A stretch of 23,119 nt of DNA from an uncultured Gammaproteobacteria bacterium (GTDB lineage Bacteria; Pseudomonadota; Gammaproteobacteria; Steroidobacterales; GCA-2729495), in contig CALGMY010000104.1 of NCBI GenBank assembly GCA_937958785.1, forward strand, positions 1 to 23,119. Reading direction: 5' to 3'. Of the stretch, positions 1-8,586 are shown piece by piece. Both the position numbers and the translations under genes were made by a program. Under the pieces are notes generated by a model. The model saw nothing but the letters and a program-made list of their open reading frames with translations, was not told the DNA's origin and did not search any database. The stretch's first letter is position 1; every line of letters begins with the position of its first letter.

Positions 1-146
1 CCCCATGAGCGCGTGGACCTCGCCGGCCCGGACCGTGAGGTCGAGGCCCTTCAGGATCTCCTTGCCGGCCACGGTGACCTTGAGGCCCGCGACCTCGAGC
101 AGGGGGGGAGAGGGGGACTTGGCGTTCAGTTCGATCGTGCGGCCGG

Positions 147-150
<4 letters not shown>
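1..150 (-). CDS. sufC: SufC, Fe-S assembly ATPase (N-terminal fragment)
   Basis: Only the first ~35-50 residues are present; the gene runs off the left edge. On the minus strand the frame reads LLEVAGLKVTVAGKEILKGL followed by DLTVRAGEVHALMG, which matches the N-terminus of SufC, the ABC-type ATPase of the SufBCD scaffold, up to just before the Walker A loop. It lies directly downstream of sufB on the same strand. The start is unclear: no in-frame ATG, GTG or TTG lies between the sufB stop and the first conserved residues. Candidates are a CTG at 150-148 overlapping the sufB stop, with GGAGGG 9 nt upstream, or the CTG at 102-100, which aligns with the usual initiator Met but has only C-rich sequence before it. 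A homopolymer indel in the G-runs at 102-115 is an alternative. Identity is secure; the start is not. Confidence 0.85.
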
Positions 151-1594
<1,444 letters not shown>

Positions 1595-1598
<4 letters not shown>

Positions 1599-2080
1599 GG
1601 TTCGTGTCCCCGGCCCGCCGGCAGGCGATGACGCCCACGGCCGCCACGGCCGGACAGGTCCACCAGCGGGAATTCCCGCGGGGGATGCGCGAGGTCCGCG
1701 AGCGTGATTTCGTCGAGGGCGCCGCGGATGCCCCGGTTGATCTTCTGCCAGGCGCCGCCCACGGGGCAGCCGCTCTCCAGTTCGCAGCGGCTCTCCGCGG
1801 TGCTGCACTCAGTGATGCTGAGTGGGCCCTCGAGGACGTCGAGGATGTCGGCGGCAGAGATGCTCTGAGGCAGGCGCGCGAGCTCGTAACCGCCCTCGGC
1901 ACCGCGCGCCGAGCGGACGAGCTCGCCACGGGCCAGGAGCTTCAGCAGCTTCTGCACGGTGGGGAGGGCGAGGCGCGTGCCCCCGGCCACGTCACTGGCC
2001 GAATGCAGCCGGCCCGGGTGCGCCGCCAGGTGCACCAGGATCATGGTGCCGTAGTCGGTTAGCTTGCTGATGCGGAGCAT
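1595..2080 (-). CDS. Rrf2-family Fe-S-sensing regulator of the SUF operon
   Basis: This 161-residue protein begins MLRISKLTDYGTMILVHLA, the typical start of Rrf2 regulators, with a winged helix-turn-helix at about residues 26-64 (ASDVAGGTRLALPTVQKLLKLL). Cys92, Cys99 and Cys105 form a cluster-binding loop like that of IscR (Cys92/98/104), but with six rather than five residues between the first two. The family binds DNA in a way that depends on Fe-S status. As the first gene before sufB, it fits the SUF-system regulator type of gammaproteobacteria. It probably represses its own promoter through the palindrome at 2110-2134, about 30 bp upstream of its start. The Arg/Gly-rich C-terminal ~25 residues look unstructured. 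No clear Shine-Dalgarno precedes the ATG. I give no symbol because IscR-type and SufR-type names are used inconsistently. Confidence 0.93.
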
Positions 2081-2109
2081 GGCGGGAGAAGGCAGCGGTG
2101 GTGTAAAGG

Positions 2110-2134
2110 ATATGGGACTATCTTAGTCCAGTAT
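2110..2134. promoter_or_regulatory. IscR/Rrf2-type palindromic operator
   Basis: The core is a perfect inverted repeat, GGACTA (2115-2120), a 3-nt spacer TCT, and TAGTCC (2124-2129), flanked by ATA/TAT ends (2110-2112 and 2132-2134). On the minus strand it closely resembles the 25-bp type 1 IscR site as I recall it (ATA..., GACT, AT-rich centre, AGTC, ...TAT), differing mainly in the right half. It lies 30 bp upstream of the Rrf2 gene, and a candidate -35 (TGGACT, 2130-2125 minus) followed 17 nt later by TTTACA lies inside or beside it. Binding by the regulator would therefore block suf transcription. The same gap holds the mla promoter on the other strand, about 55 bp away. The palindrome is observed; the bound protein is inferred from its neighbour. 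Confidence 0.82.
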
Positions 2135-2174
2135 GCCCTCCGGGGAAACCCCGCCGGTCGGTCCGGGGGAATTT

Positions 2175-2183
2175 TGCTATCCT
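2175..2183 (+). promoter_or_regulatory. Extended -10 promoter of the mla operon (candidate)
   Basis: TGCTATCCT fits an extended -10 element (TGnTATnnT). No good -35 is visible about 17 bp upstream, as is common for extended -10 promoters. A start near 2190 would leave a leader of about 20 nt containing the AGAAGGGA ribosome-binding sequence of mlaF. The assignment rests on motif and position only. Confidence 0.5.
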
Positions 2184-2210
2184 GCCCCGCGGCTCCAGAA
2201 GGGATTCAAT

Positions 2211-3017
2211 TTGCCGGGCGACAACCTCGTGGAGGTCAGCGGACTGCACTTCAGGCGGTCCGGCCGGCCCATCTTTTCCGGGCTCGATCTCGCCATCCGG
2301 CGGGGCAGCATCACGGCCATCATGGGGCCGAGCGGCACCGGCAAGACCACCCTGCTGCGGATGATCACGGGCCAGCTGCGTCCGGATGCCGGTTCGGTCC
2401 GGGTCGCGGGCCTCGAGGTTGCGGGCCTCCCGCGGGAGGCGCTCTTCGACCTGCGCCGGCGCATGGGCATGCTGTTCCAGAACAGCGCCCTGCTGACCGA
2501 CTTCAACGTCTTCGAGAACGTGGCCTTTCCCGTGCGGGAGAACACCCGGCTGCCCGACGCCCTGATCCGCCAGCTGGTGCTCACCAAGCTCCACTCGGTG
2601 GGTCTGCGGGGCGCGGCGGCGCTCATGCCCGCCGAGCTCTCGGGCGGCATGGCGCGCCGCGTGGCCATGGCCCGCGCCATGGTGCTGGACCCGGAGCTGC
2701 TGCTCTACGACGAGCCCTTCTCCGGCCTCGATCCCATCTCCCTTGGCGTGGTGCTGCGCCTGATTCGCCTCAACAACGACGCGCTGGGGTTGACCAGCAT
2801 CGTCGTGTCCCACGACGTGGCCGAGATCAGCGCCATCGCCGACCACTGCTTCGTGATCTCGGAGGGCCGGGTCATCGCGTCGGGCCCCCCTCAGGAGCTT
2901 GCTGCCAGCTCCTCGGAGCTGGTGCGCCAGTTCATGGCCGGCGCCGCGGACGGGCCGGTGCCGTTTCACTATCCGGCGCCGGACTATGCGACGGAGCTCC
3001 TCGGGGAGTGGCCGTGA
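2211..3017 (+). CDS. mlaF: MlaF, ATPase of the Mla phospholipid transporter
   Basis: This cytoplasmic ABC ATPase powers MlaFEDB, which moves phospholipids between the inner membrane and periplasmic MlaC to keep the outer membrane asymmetric. Counting from the TTG at 2211 gives 268 residues, against 269 in E. coli. Walker A is GPSGTGKTT (39-47), the Q-loop Gln is 90, the ABC signature LSGGM is at 143-147, Walker B LLLYDEP is at 163-169 and the H-loop His is 201. The C-terminal tail ADGPVPFHYPAPDY matches the family extension that docks onto MlaB. The frame is open back to an ATG at 2133, but that start lies in the Rrf2 operator and upstream of the probable promoter. The TTG has AGAAGGGA about 7 nt ahead and gives the family N-terminus. 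First gene of mlaFEDCB. Confidence 0.96.
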   Translation: MPGDNLVEVSGLHFRRSGRPIFSGLDLAIRRGSITAIMGPSGTGKTTLLRMITGQLRPDAGSVRVAGLEVAGLPREALFDLRRRMGMLFQNSALLTDFNVFENVAFPVRENTRLPDALIRQLVLTKLHSVGLRGAAALMPAELSGGMARRVAMARAMVLDPELLLYDEPFSGLDPISLGVVLRLIRLNNDALGLTSIVVSHDVAEISAIADHCFVISEGRVIASGPPQELAASSSELVRQFMAGAADGPVPFHYPAPDYATELLGEWP

Positions 3018-3781
3018 CCCTGGCCCGGGAGCTGCTTGACGGTTTCATCGCGGCGTTGCGCAAGCTCGGCGCCGCCGTGCTCTTCCTCGTGGAGATACTG
3101 AAGCAGAGCCCCGGCGCCCTCGCCCGGCCGGCATTGATCTCCCAGCAGGTGCGCAATTCCGGCGTGCTGTCCCTGATCATCATCATGACCTCGGCATTCT
3201 TCGTCGGCATGGTGATAGGCCTGCAGGGCTACGATTCCCTGTCCCGACTGCGGCAGGAGGACATCCTCGGCGCCGGCGTGGCCCTTACCCTCTTCAAGGA
3301 GCTGGGACCGGTGGTCACGGCGCTGCTGTTCGCAGGCCGGGCCGGCACCTCGCTCGCCTCCGAGATCGGCCTCATGCGGGCCACCGACCAGCTGGCCGCC
3401 ATGGAAGTGATGGCCATCGACCCCATCCGGCGCATCATCGCGCCCCGGTTCCTCGGCGCGGTGATTTCGGTCCCGCTGCTGACCGCCGTCTTCAATGCCG
3501 TGGGCGTGCTCGGTGCCTGGTTCATCGGCGTCCAGGTCATGGGTGTCGACAACGGCGCCTTCTGGTCCCAGATGCAGGAATACGTGGATCCGCCCGACAT
3601 CTACGAGGGCGTGCTGAAGAGCTTCGTCTTCGGCACGACGGCAGGTCTCGTGGCGGTGTTCGAGGGGTACAATTCGCCCCCCACGGCCGAGGGGGTGGGC
3701 ATGGCGACGACCCGTACCGTGGTCACCACCTCGATCCTCGTGCTCATCCTCGACTACACCATCACCGCCTATCTGATCTGA
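3014..3781 (+). CDS. mlaE: MlaE, permease of the Mla phospholipid transporter
   Basis: This 255-residue inner-membrane permease belongs to the MlaE/YrbE family (E. coli 260 residues). Hydrophobic segments include SLIIIMTSAFFVGMVIGLQ, the PVVTALLFAGRAG region, the SVPLLTAVFNAVGVLGAWF stretch and a C-terminal TTSILVLILDYTITAYLI. The conserved ELGPVVTALLFAGRAGTSLASEIG segment (family EP...GR..A..AE.G pattern) identifies the family. MlaE forms the membrane channel between the MlaF dimer and the MlaD hexamer. The start is GTG 3014, which overlaps the mlaF stop as GTGA and has GGGGAG just upstream, so translation is probably coupled. The frame is open far upstream, but that part is mlaF shadow. Confidence 0.96.
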   Translation: MTLARELLDGFIAALRKLGAAVLFLVEILKQSPGALARPALISQQVRNSGVLSLIIIMTSAFFVGMVIGLQGYDSLSRLRQEDILGAGVALTLFKELGPVVTALLFAGRAGTSLASEIGLMRATDQLAAMEVMAIDPIRRIIAPRFLGAVISVPLLTAVFNAVGVLGAWFIGVQVMGVDNGAFWSQMQEYVDPPDIYEGVLKSFVFGTTAGLVAVFEGYNSPPTAEGVGMATTRTVVTTSILVLILDYTITAYLI

Positions 3782-3794
3782 GGGTCGTTCGATT

Positions 3795-4277
3795 ATGGAA
3801 AGCAGGCGCACGAGCGAACTCGGCACGGGCCTATTCATCTTCCTCGGGTTCGCTGCCCTCATCTTCCTGGCAACCCAGACGACGGACCTGGAGGAGTACG
3901 GCGGCGGTGGTGAAGGCTACCGTGTGACCGCGCGCTTCGAAGACGTGGCCGGGCTGAAGGAGCGCTCGCCGGTGACGATGGCAGGCGTCAACATCGGCCG
4001 AGTGGAGAGCATCGTCTTCGACAACGACCGACTGGATGCCGTGGTGACGCTGCGCATTAATGCGCAGTTCAACCGCATCCCGGAGGATTCCGACGCCAGC
4101 ATCCTCACGGCCGGGTTGCTCGGCAGCAAGTACGTGGGCATCGGCCCCGGGGGTTCCGACGTGTACCTGACCGACCAGAGCGAGCTCGAGATCACCCAGT
4201 CCGCCGTCGTGCTCGAACAGCTGATCGGCAAGTTCCTGTTCAGCCAGGCGGAGAAGGGCGGCGACGCCGCCGAGTAA
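3795..4277 (+). CDS. mlaD: MlaD, MCE-domain substrate-binding protein
   Basis: This 160-residue protein has one N-terminal membrane helix (about residues 10-27, GTGLFIFLGFAALIFLAT) and then a single MCE domain (about 42-120, YRVTARFEDVAGLKERSPVTMAGVNIGRV...). The family forms a hexameric periplasmic ring on MlaE that passes phospholipid to or from MlaC. The hydrophobic LEQLIGKFLF segment near the C-terminus (about 140-150) corresponds to the pore helix of E. coli MlaD. The protein is slightly shorter than E. coli MlaD (183) because the C-terminal tail is trimmed. It starts 13 nt after the mlaE stop, with GAGGG upstream, within the same operon. Confidence 0.96.
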   Translation: MESRRTSELGTGLFIFLGFAALIFLATQTTDLEEYGGGGEGYRVTARFEDVAGLKERSPVTMAGVNIGRVESIVFDNDRLDAVVTLRINAQFNRIPEDSDASILTAGLLGSKYVGIGPGGSDVYLTDQSELEITQSAVVLEQLIGKFLFSQAEKGGDAAE

Positions 4278-4292
4278 TCCCGGAGGTAACCC

Positions 4293-4928
4293 ATGCGAGT
4301 ACTGGCTGCCCTGTTGCTGATCCTGTGTGCCACCACCGGCCTCGCCGCAGCGGATCCCCGCACTCCGGACCAGGTCGTTCGCGAGACGGCGGATGCGCTG
4401 GCCGACCGCATCGAGGGGCAGCAGGCCCGGCTCGAGAAGGATCCGCAGGCACTCTACCGGCTGGTCGATGAGATATTCCTGCCGGTCTTCGATACCAGCT
4501 ATGCGGGACGGCTGGTGCTCGGCAAGCACTGGCGCACGGCGACGGCGGCCCAGCGGCAGGAGTTCATCGACACGTTCTACGATTTCCTGCTGCGCAGCTA
4601 TGCCCGTTACGTCCTGCGCTTCGAACGCGACAAGGTCCGGATACTCCCCGCACCGGCGACGCCCCCCGATCCCAAGCGCACTGTCGTGCGGACCGAGATG
4701 CAGCTCGAGGACGGGACGCGGATTCCCGTTCATTACTCCCTGCACCAGACCGGCGGCGGCTGGCGGGCCTTCGACGTACGGATCGAGGGTATCTCCTACG
4801 TCCAGAACTACCGCAATCAGTTCAACGCGGAGATCGCCGCGAAGGGTATCGAGGCGGTCATTGCGCGGCTGAAGACCGACGCGGAGAAGGTCTCCACGTC
4901 GGCACCCCTGCCGGGCAAGCGGCCGTGA
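4293..4928 (+). CDS. mlaC: MlaC, periplasmic phospholipid shuttle
   Basis: This 211-residue secreted protein has a signal peptide (about residues 1-20, MRVLAALLLILCATTGLAAA) and then the Ttg2D/MlaC fold. Recognisable segments are LDRLVDEIFLPVFDTSYAGRLVLGKHWR-like sequence, the FIDTFYDFLLRSYARYVLRF helix region, and the GWRAFDVRIEGISYVQNYRNQF block that is the most conserved part of the family. MlaC carries phospholipid across the periplasm between the outer-membrane MlaA complex and MlaFEDB. The ATG at 4293 has a good CGGAGGTAA ribosome-binding site, the best in the operon. Its stop overlaps the GTG of mlaB. Confidence 0.96.
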   Translation: MRVLAALLLILCATTGLAAADPRTPDQVVRETADALADRIEGQQARLEKDPQALYRLVDEIFLPVFDTSYAGRLVLGKHWRTATAAQRQEFIDTFYDFLLRSYARYVLRFERDKVRILPAPATPPDPKRTVVRTEMQLEDGTRIPVHYSLHQTGGGWRAFDVRIEGISYVQNYRNQFNAEIAAKGIEAVIARLKTDAEKVSTSAPLPGKRP

Positions 4929-5263
4929 CGGACGAGGTACCGGCCCTCGCGCCTGCCGGCGATGGCAGCTTCGAGTTGCGTGGCCCGGTGACCTTCGCCA
5001 CCGCGGGCGCGCTGCTGGCGGCGGGCGCGGCCCGGTTCACTGGCCTCGGTGCGGTGACGGTGGACCTCGGCCAGGTCACCCGGGCGGACAGTGCGGGCCT
5101 CGCCCTGCTACTGGAGTGGCTGCGCCTCGGCCGGGCGGCCGGACGGCCCGTCCGCTTCACCAACCTGCCGGACAAGCTGCGGGGCATCGCGCGGCTGAGC
5201 GGTGTCGAGAAGCTGCTGCTGGAGGGTTATTCCGGCGCCGCCTCGTCCTCGTCGTCCGGATAG
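4925..5263 (+). CDS. mlaB: MlaB, STAS-domain subunit of the Mla transporter
   Basis: This 112-residue STAS-domain protein is the last gene of mlaFEDCB. MlaB binds MlaF and is needed for assembly and activity of the ATPase. The STAS signature VTRADSAGLALLLEWLRLGR places Ser56 where E. coli MlaB has the functionally important Thr52. The GTG start overlaps the mlaC stop as GTGA. The C-terminal tail GYSGAASSSSSG is low-complexity, and its final 37 bp are antisense to the end of mlaA. That makes it longer than E. coli MlaB (97 residues), and the tail is probably not part of the fold. Position in the operon plus the STAS motif make the call firm. Confidence 0.93.
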   Translation: MTDEVPALAPAGDGSFELRGPVTFATAGALLAAGAARFTGLGAVTVDLGQVTRADSAGLALLLEWLRLGRAAGRPVRFTNLPDKLRGIARLSGVEKLLLEGYSGAASSSSSG

Positions 5264-5994
5264 TCCTCGTCCAGGTACAGGTCGTCCTCCGGTACCTCGC
5301 CGTCCAGGGCCAGGTAGCGCCGGTTCTGCAGGTAGGCATCCCGCACGAAGGCGTAGGGATCGAAGGCTTCGTAGACCTGCTGGTCCGCGTCCAGCAGCCG
5401 TGACCGGTTATCCACCTGATAGATCAGCCAGGCCCCGAGGGTCACGTCCACGCTGCCGTCCGCGATGCCGACGAACGGGGTGAGCGGCGCATCGACCGTG
5501 TCTCCCACCAGGTGCCGCAACGTCCGGGGGCCGAACACGGGGATCACGAGGTAGGGGCCCTCGCCTGCGCCCCACACCGCCAGGGTCTGGTCGAAGTCCT
5601 CGTCGTTCTCGGCCAGCCCGAGGCGGGTGGCCGGATCGAAGAGGCCTGCGAGCCCCACGGTGGAATTCAGCAGGAACCGGGCGCCGTCCCGGCCGCACTG
5701 GCGGAACTTGCCCTGCAGGAAGCCGTTGGCGATCGTCACCGGATACAGCAGGTTGCTGAACACGTTGCGCACGCCGGCCCGGATGGGCGGCGGCAGGCCC
5801 CGCTGGTAGCCCGAAGCCACCGGTCGCAAGAGGTACCGGTCTCCCAGGTCATTGACGCGGTACATCACCCGGTTGACCGGTTCGAGCGGATCGTAGGCCT
5901 CGGCCGGCGGCCGGGCAGGGGTGCTGGCGCAGCCGGCCGACAGCAGGGCCGCGGCTGTGAGCAGCAGGAGCGGGGCGGGGATGCGTGGTTTCAC
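5227..5994 (-). CDS. mlaA: MlaA (VacJ), outer-membrane phospholipid-removing lipoprotein
   Basis: This 255-residue lipoprotein of the MlaA/VacJ family removes mislocalised phospholipids from the outer leaflet of the outer membrane and passes them to MlaC. The signal peptide ends in the lipobox LLSAGC with Cys22. The body carries the family hallmarks YDPLEPVNRVMYRVND, the NFxxN-like VFSNLLYPVTIANGFLQGKF stretch, FLLNSTVGLAGLFDPAT and the GxGPYLVIPVFGPRTLRHLVGD block. The tail is highly acidic (DDLYLDEDYPDDEDEAAPE). The start is GTG 5994, overlapping the BepA-like stop as GTGA; the longer open frame adds 18 residues ahead of the signal peptide and is not used. The 3' end overlaps mlaB by 37 bp on the opposite strand, so mlaA is read from the gcvR-bcp-bepA side and not from the mla operon. 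Confidence 0.96.
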   Translation of the reverse strand: MKPRIPAPLLLLTAAALLSAGCASTPARPPAEAYDPLEPVNRVMYRVNDLGDRYLLRPVASGYQRGLPPPIRAGVRNVFSNLLYPVTIANGFLQGKFRQCGRDGARFLLNSTVGLAGLFDPATRLGLAENDEDFDQTLAVWGAGEGPYLVIPVFGPRTLRHLVGDTVDAPLTPFVGIADGSVDVTLGAWLIYQVDNRSRLLDADQQVYEAFDPYAFVRDAYLQNRRYLALDGEVPEDDLYLDEDYPDDEDEAAPE

Positions 5995-7469
5995 TGGCGC
6001 GCGCCACCCGCCTGCTGGCGACGCTGCCGTTGCTCCCGGTCGAGCCACTCCTGGATCTCGGCCAGGCGGGCGCTGAAGCGGGCCTTCTGTACGTTGTCCA
6101 GCCCGGGAATCGAGAGGGCGAGCCGGAGCTGGTCGGCAGCCATGATCACGTCACCCCGCAGCAGGTTGAGCTCGGCCATGTAGTAGTGGGCGTCCGCTGT
6201 GTCGCCGGCGGCGCTCGCGGCGAGCGCGATGAGCCGGACCTGCTCGACCGTGGGCGGCACGTTGTTCAGGAGGTCGAGCAGGATGGTGTGCGCCTTGCGG
6301 GGCTCGCCGGCAGCCATCAGCGCCTCGGCATAGCGCACCGTGAGCGGTGTGTTGCGCGGGAAAAGGCCCATCGCCTTCTCATACCCTGCGAACGCAGCCT
6401 GCCGGTTGCCGAGGGCGAGTTCCGCGCCTGCCAGGCCCGTGTGGAACGGGATCGCGCCGGGGTTCGCGGCCAGCAGCTCCCGGAAGAGCGTGCGCGCCTC
6501 GGCGTACTGGCCGAGCTCCATGCGGGCGAGGGCGATGCCGTATCCGGTGCCGGGCTTGCTGGCCTCGGCCGGGTTGTCCCGGGCGCCGAGGAAATGGGCG
6601 AGGGCCTTCTCCGGCGTCGAGCTGGTGAGCACGCGAACCCGGGCCCGGGCGAGGGAATAGCCGAGAGCGTCCTGGACGTCTGGCCGGGGCAGCGCCGCGG
6701 CCCTGACCCGGGTCTCCGCGATGCGGTTGACCGTTACCGGGTGGGTACGGAGGAACTCCGGCGTCTGGCTGGCAAGGGGCCCGGTCTGGCGGGCGAGTGT
6801 CTCGAAGAAGTCCGGCATGCCCATCGGGTCGAAGCCCGCGGCGGCCAGAACGCCGACGCCTACCCGGTCGGCCTCGTACTCGTTCGACCGGGTGAAATTG
6901 ATCTGCTGCTGGGCGGCCACGCCCTGGGCCGTGGCGATCGCCCCGGTGATGGCGTCGCCGCTGCCCCCCGCGGCGCCGAGCAGGATCGCACCCAGCATTG
7001 CCGCCATGGTCAGGATGCTGCTGCGCTGGTTGGCAAACACCGCGCGGGAAATGTGCCGCTGGGTGACGTGGGCGATCTCGTGCGCGAGGACACCGGCGAG
7101 CTGGCTCTCGGCGTCAGTCGCGAGGAGCAGTCCCGAGTGCACTCCGATGTACCCCCCGGGCAGGGCGAAGGCGTTGATCGCCGGATCATCGACCATGAAG
7201 AAGCGGAAGCGGAAGTCGCCGTCCTGGGCCTGGGCCGCGAGCTTCATGCCCACGTCGTTCAGGTACTCCTGCAGCTCCGGGTCGCTCATCACCCGCCCCG
7301 TGTCCGCCAGGCTGCGGAAGATCGAGCGGCCGATCTGGATCTCCTGGTCCCTGGACAGCACGGCGTCGGCGGGACTGCCGATGTCCGGCAGGTCATCCCC
7401 CGTGGCGGCCGGCACGACCGGCGGCACGAGGAGTGTGATGGCAACGATCAGGGCGACCAGCTGGCGCAT
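5991..7469 (-). CDS. bepA: BepA-like periplasmic M48 metalloprotease with TPR repeats
   Basis: This 492-residue secreted protein has a signal peptide (about residues 1-22) and then an M48 zinc protease domain. HEIAH is at 130-134, Glu199 in NEYEADRVG is the third zinc ligand, and His243 in FLRTHPVT is the family's regulatory His. Hydrophobic segments follow the HEXXH motif (SILTMAAMLGAILLGAAGG), and helical TPR repeats fill about residues 265-470. In E. coli, BepA helps LptD mature and degrades stalled LptD or BamA at the outer membrane. Architecture and length (E. coli 487) agree with BepA rather than with LoiP or HtpX. It lies 40 bp after bcp and is translationally coupled to mlaA, which suggests joint expression of two outer-membrane quality functions. 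Confidence 0.92.
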   Translation of the reverse strand: MRQLVALIVAITLLVPPVVPAATGDDLPDIGSPADAVLSRDQEIQIGRSIFRSLADTGRVMSDPELQEYLNDVGMKLAAQAQDGDFRFRFFMVDDPAINAFALPGGYIGVHSGLLLATDAESQLAGVLAHEIAHVTQRHISRAVFANQRSSILTMAAMLGAILLGAAGGSGDAITGAIATAQGVAAQQQINFTRSNEYEADRVGVGVLAAAGFDPMGMPDFFETLARQTGPLASQTPEFLRTHPVTVNRIAETRVRAAALPRPDVQDALGYSLARARVRVLTSSTPEKALAHFLGARDNPAEASKPGTGYGIALARMELGQYAEARTLFRELLAANPGAIPFHTGLAGAELALGNRQAAFAGYEKAMGLFPRNTPLTVRYAEALMAAGEPRKAHTILLDLLNNVPPTVEQVRLIALAASAAGDTADAHYYMAELNLLRGDVIMAADQLRLALSIPGLDNVQKARFSARLAEIQEWLDREQRQRRQQAGGARQ

Positions 7470-7509
7470 GGCGTTTCCCGGCGCATCCCCATGGCGGCCA
7501 GCCAGGCGC

Positions 7510-7974
7510 TCAGAGCGCCTCGACGGCCGCCAGGACCTCGGCGGCGTGGCCCTTCACGCTGACCTTGCGCCACTCGGCCCGAAGCTTGCCGTCGGCGTCG
7601 ATCAGGAAGGTGCTGCGCTCGATCCCCATGACCTTCCTGCCGTACATGTTCTTTTCCCGGATCACGTCGAAGAGCCGGCACAGCGTCTCGTCCCCGTCCG
7701 AGAGCAGGTCGAAGGGAAACTCGAACTTCGCCTTGAACTTTTCGTGGGAGGCGAGGGTGTCGCGGGATACGCCGAGGATCACGGTATTCCGGCGCCGGAA
7801 CTTCGCGTGGAGGCTGCCGAAGTCGCAGCCCTCGGTGGTGCAGCCTGGCGTGCTGTCCTTCGGGTAGAAGTACACCACGACGTTGCTGCCACGCAGGCCC
7901 TTGAGGTCGATGGTCTGGCCGCCCGTGGCGGGCAGGCTGAAGTTCGGGACGGTCTTGCCGACGGTGACGGACAT
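7510..7974 (-). CDS. bcp: Bcp/PrxQ thiol peroxidase
   Basis: This 154-residue cytoplasmic peroxiredoxin of the BCP/PrxQ class reduces hydroperoxides using thioredoxin. The peroxidatic Cys45 and resolving Cys50 lie in STPGCTTEGC, the same numbering as in E. coli Bcp, so an atypical two-Cys mechanism is expected. The thioredoxin-like fold is evident from VVVYFYPKD and the later GIERSTFLIDADGKL. The start at ATG 7974-7972 has CGAGG about 8 nt upstream. The open frame extends 39 residues further into the gcvR end but shows no homology there. The gcvR-bcp order matches E. coli. Confidence 0.96.
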   Translation of the reverse strand: MSVTVGKTVPNFSLPATGGQTIDLKGLRGSNVVVYFYPKDSTPGCTTEGCDFGSLHAKFRRRNTVILGVSRDTLASHEKFKAKFEFPFDLLSDGDETLCRLFDVIREKNMYGRKVMGIERSTFLIDADGKLRAEWRKVSVKGHAAEVLAAVEAL

Positions 7975-8008
7975 GCGGTTGCCTCGGGTCGAGCGGGTGG
8001 GGGCGGCC

Positions 8009-8536
8009 TCAGCGGTGGGCCGGTTCCATGACGGCGTCCAGGTTCTGCTCCTCGCAGTACTCCAGGAACTCGTCCCGCAGCGTCGCCACATGCAGGTTCT
8101 GGGGTACGTTGACCGTCATCTGGACGCTGAACATCAGCGCGCCGGTGTGCGGTGCATTGTACCGGCGGGTACTGACCTCGGCGATTTCGAGTCCCCGGGT
8201 GGCGAAAAAGTTCGATAGCCCGAAGACGATGCCCTCGTGATCGAGGGTAACGACATCCACGAGGTACGGGGCTGCCGGCTCGACCGGGCGCTGCTGGGTC
8301 TCCCGGATCGTGACCGTGATATCCGCCTGCTGCTGCAGTGCCTGGAAGGCGGTCTGCAGCTTGTTCATCGTGTGCCAGTTGCCGGCCACCAGCATGAGTA
8401 CGGCGAATTCCGAACCCAGGGCGATCATCCGGCTCTCGCGGATGCTGCCGCCGGCCGCGGTAACGGCCTGGCTGAGGTCGCGGACGACGCCGGCGCGGTC
8501 GGGGCCGATGGCGGTGACCGCGAGGAGCTTTTCCAT
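8009..8536 (-). CDS. gcvR: GcvR-like double ACT-domain regulator
   Basis: This 175-residue protein carries two ACT domains (about residues 4-80 and 90-170). The first begins LLAVTAIGPDRAGVVRDLSQAVTAAGGSI and the second YLVDVVTLDHEGIVFGLSNFFATRGLEIAEV. In E. coli, GcvR binds glycine and blocks the activator GcvA of the glycine-cleavage operon. The position divergent from dapA and upstream of bcp is the same as in E. coli, which supports the name. The specific role here is inferred, because no gcvA is in view. The start is ATG 8536; only C-rich sequence precedes it, with no Shine-Dalgarno. A TACACT -10-like hexamer lies at 8574-8569 on the minus strand. Confidence 0.88.
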   Translation of the reverse strand: MEKLLAVTAIGPDRAGVVRDLSQAVTAAGGSIRESRMIALGSEFAVLMLVAGNWHTMNKLQTAFQALQQQADITVTIRETQQRPVEPAAPYLVDVVTLDHEGIVFGLSNFFATRGLEIAEVSTRRYNAPHTGALMFSVQMTVNVPQNLHVATLRDEFLEYCEEQNLDAVMEPAHR

Positions 8537-8586
8537 GGGGGATTCAGGGGGATTCGGGGCCGGGCCGCAGTGTACCGGAAATCCGG

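Noticed and set aside
2141..2153. Small hairpin CGGGG-AAA-CCCCG
   Set aside because: Five base pairs, no T-run on either strand, and it lies between divergent promoters, so a terminator is unlikely.
2133..2210. Upstream ATG start of mlaF
   Set aside because: It sits at the edge of the Rrf2 operator and before the extended -10; the extra 26 residues have no family match, while TTG 2211 has a good ribosome-binding sequence.
5985..7562. 525-codon plus-strand open frame opposite the BepA-like gene
   Set aside because: The minus strand holds a signal peptide, HEIAH and TPRs in the right order; the plus frame has no motif and crosses gene borders.
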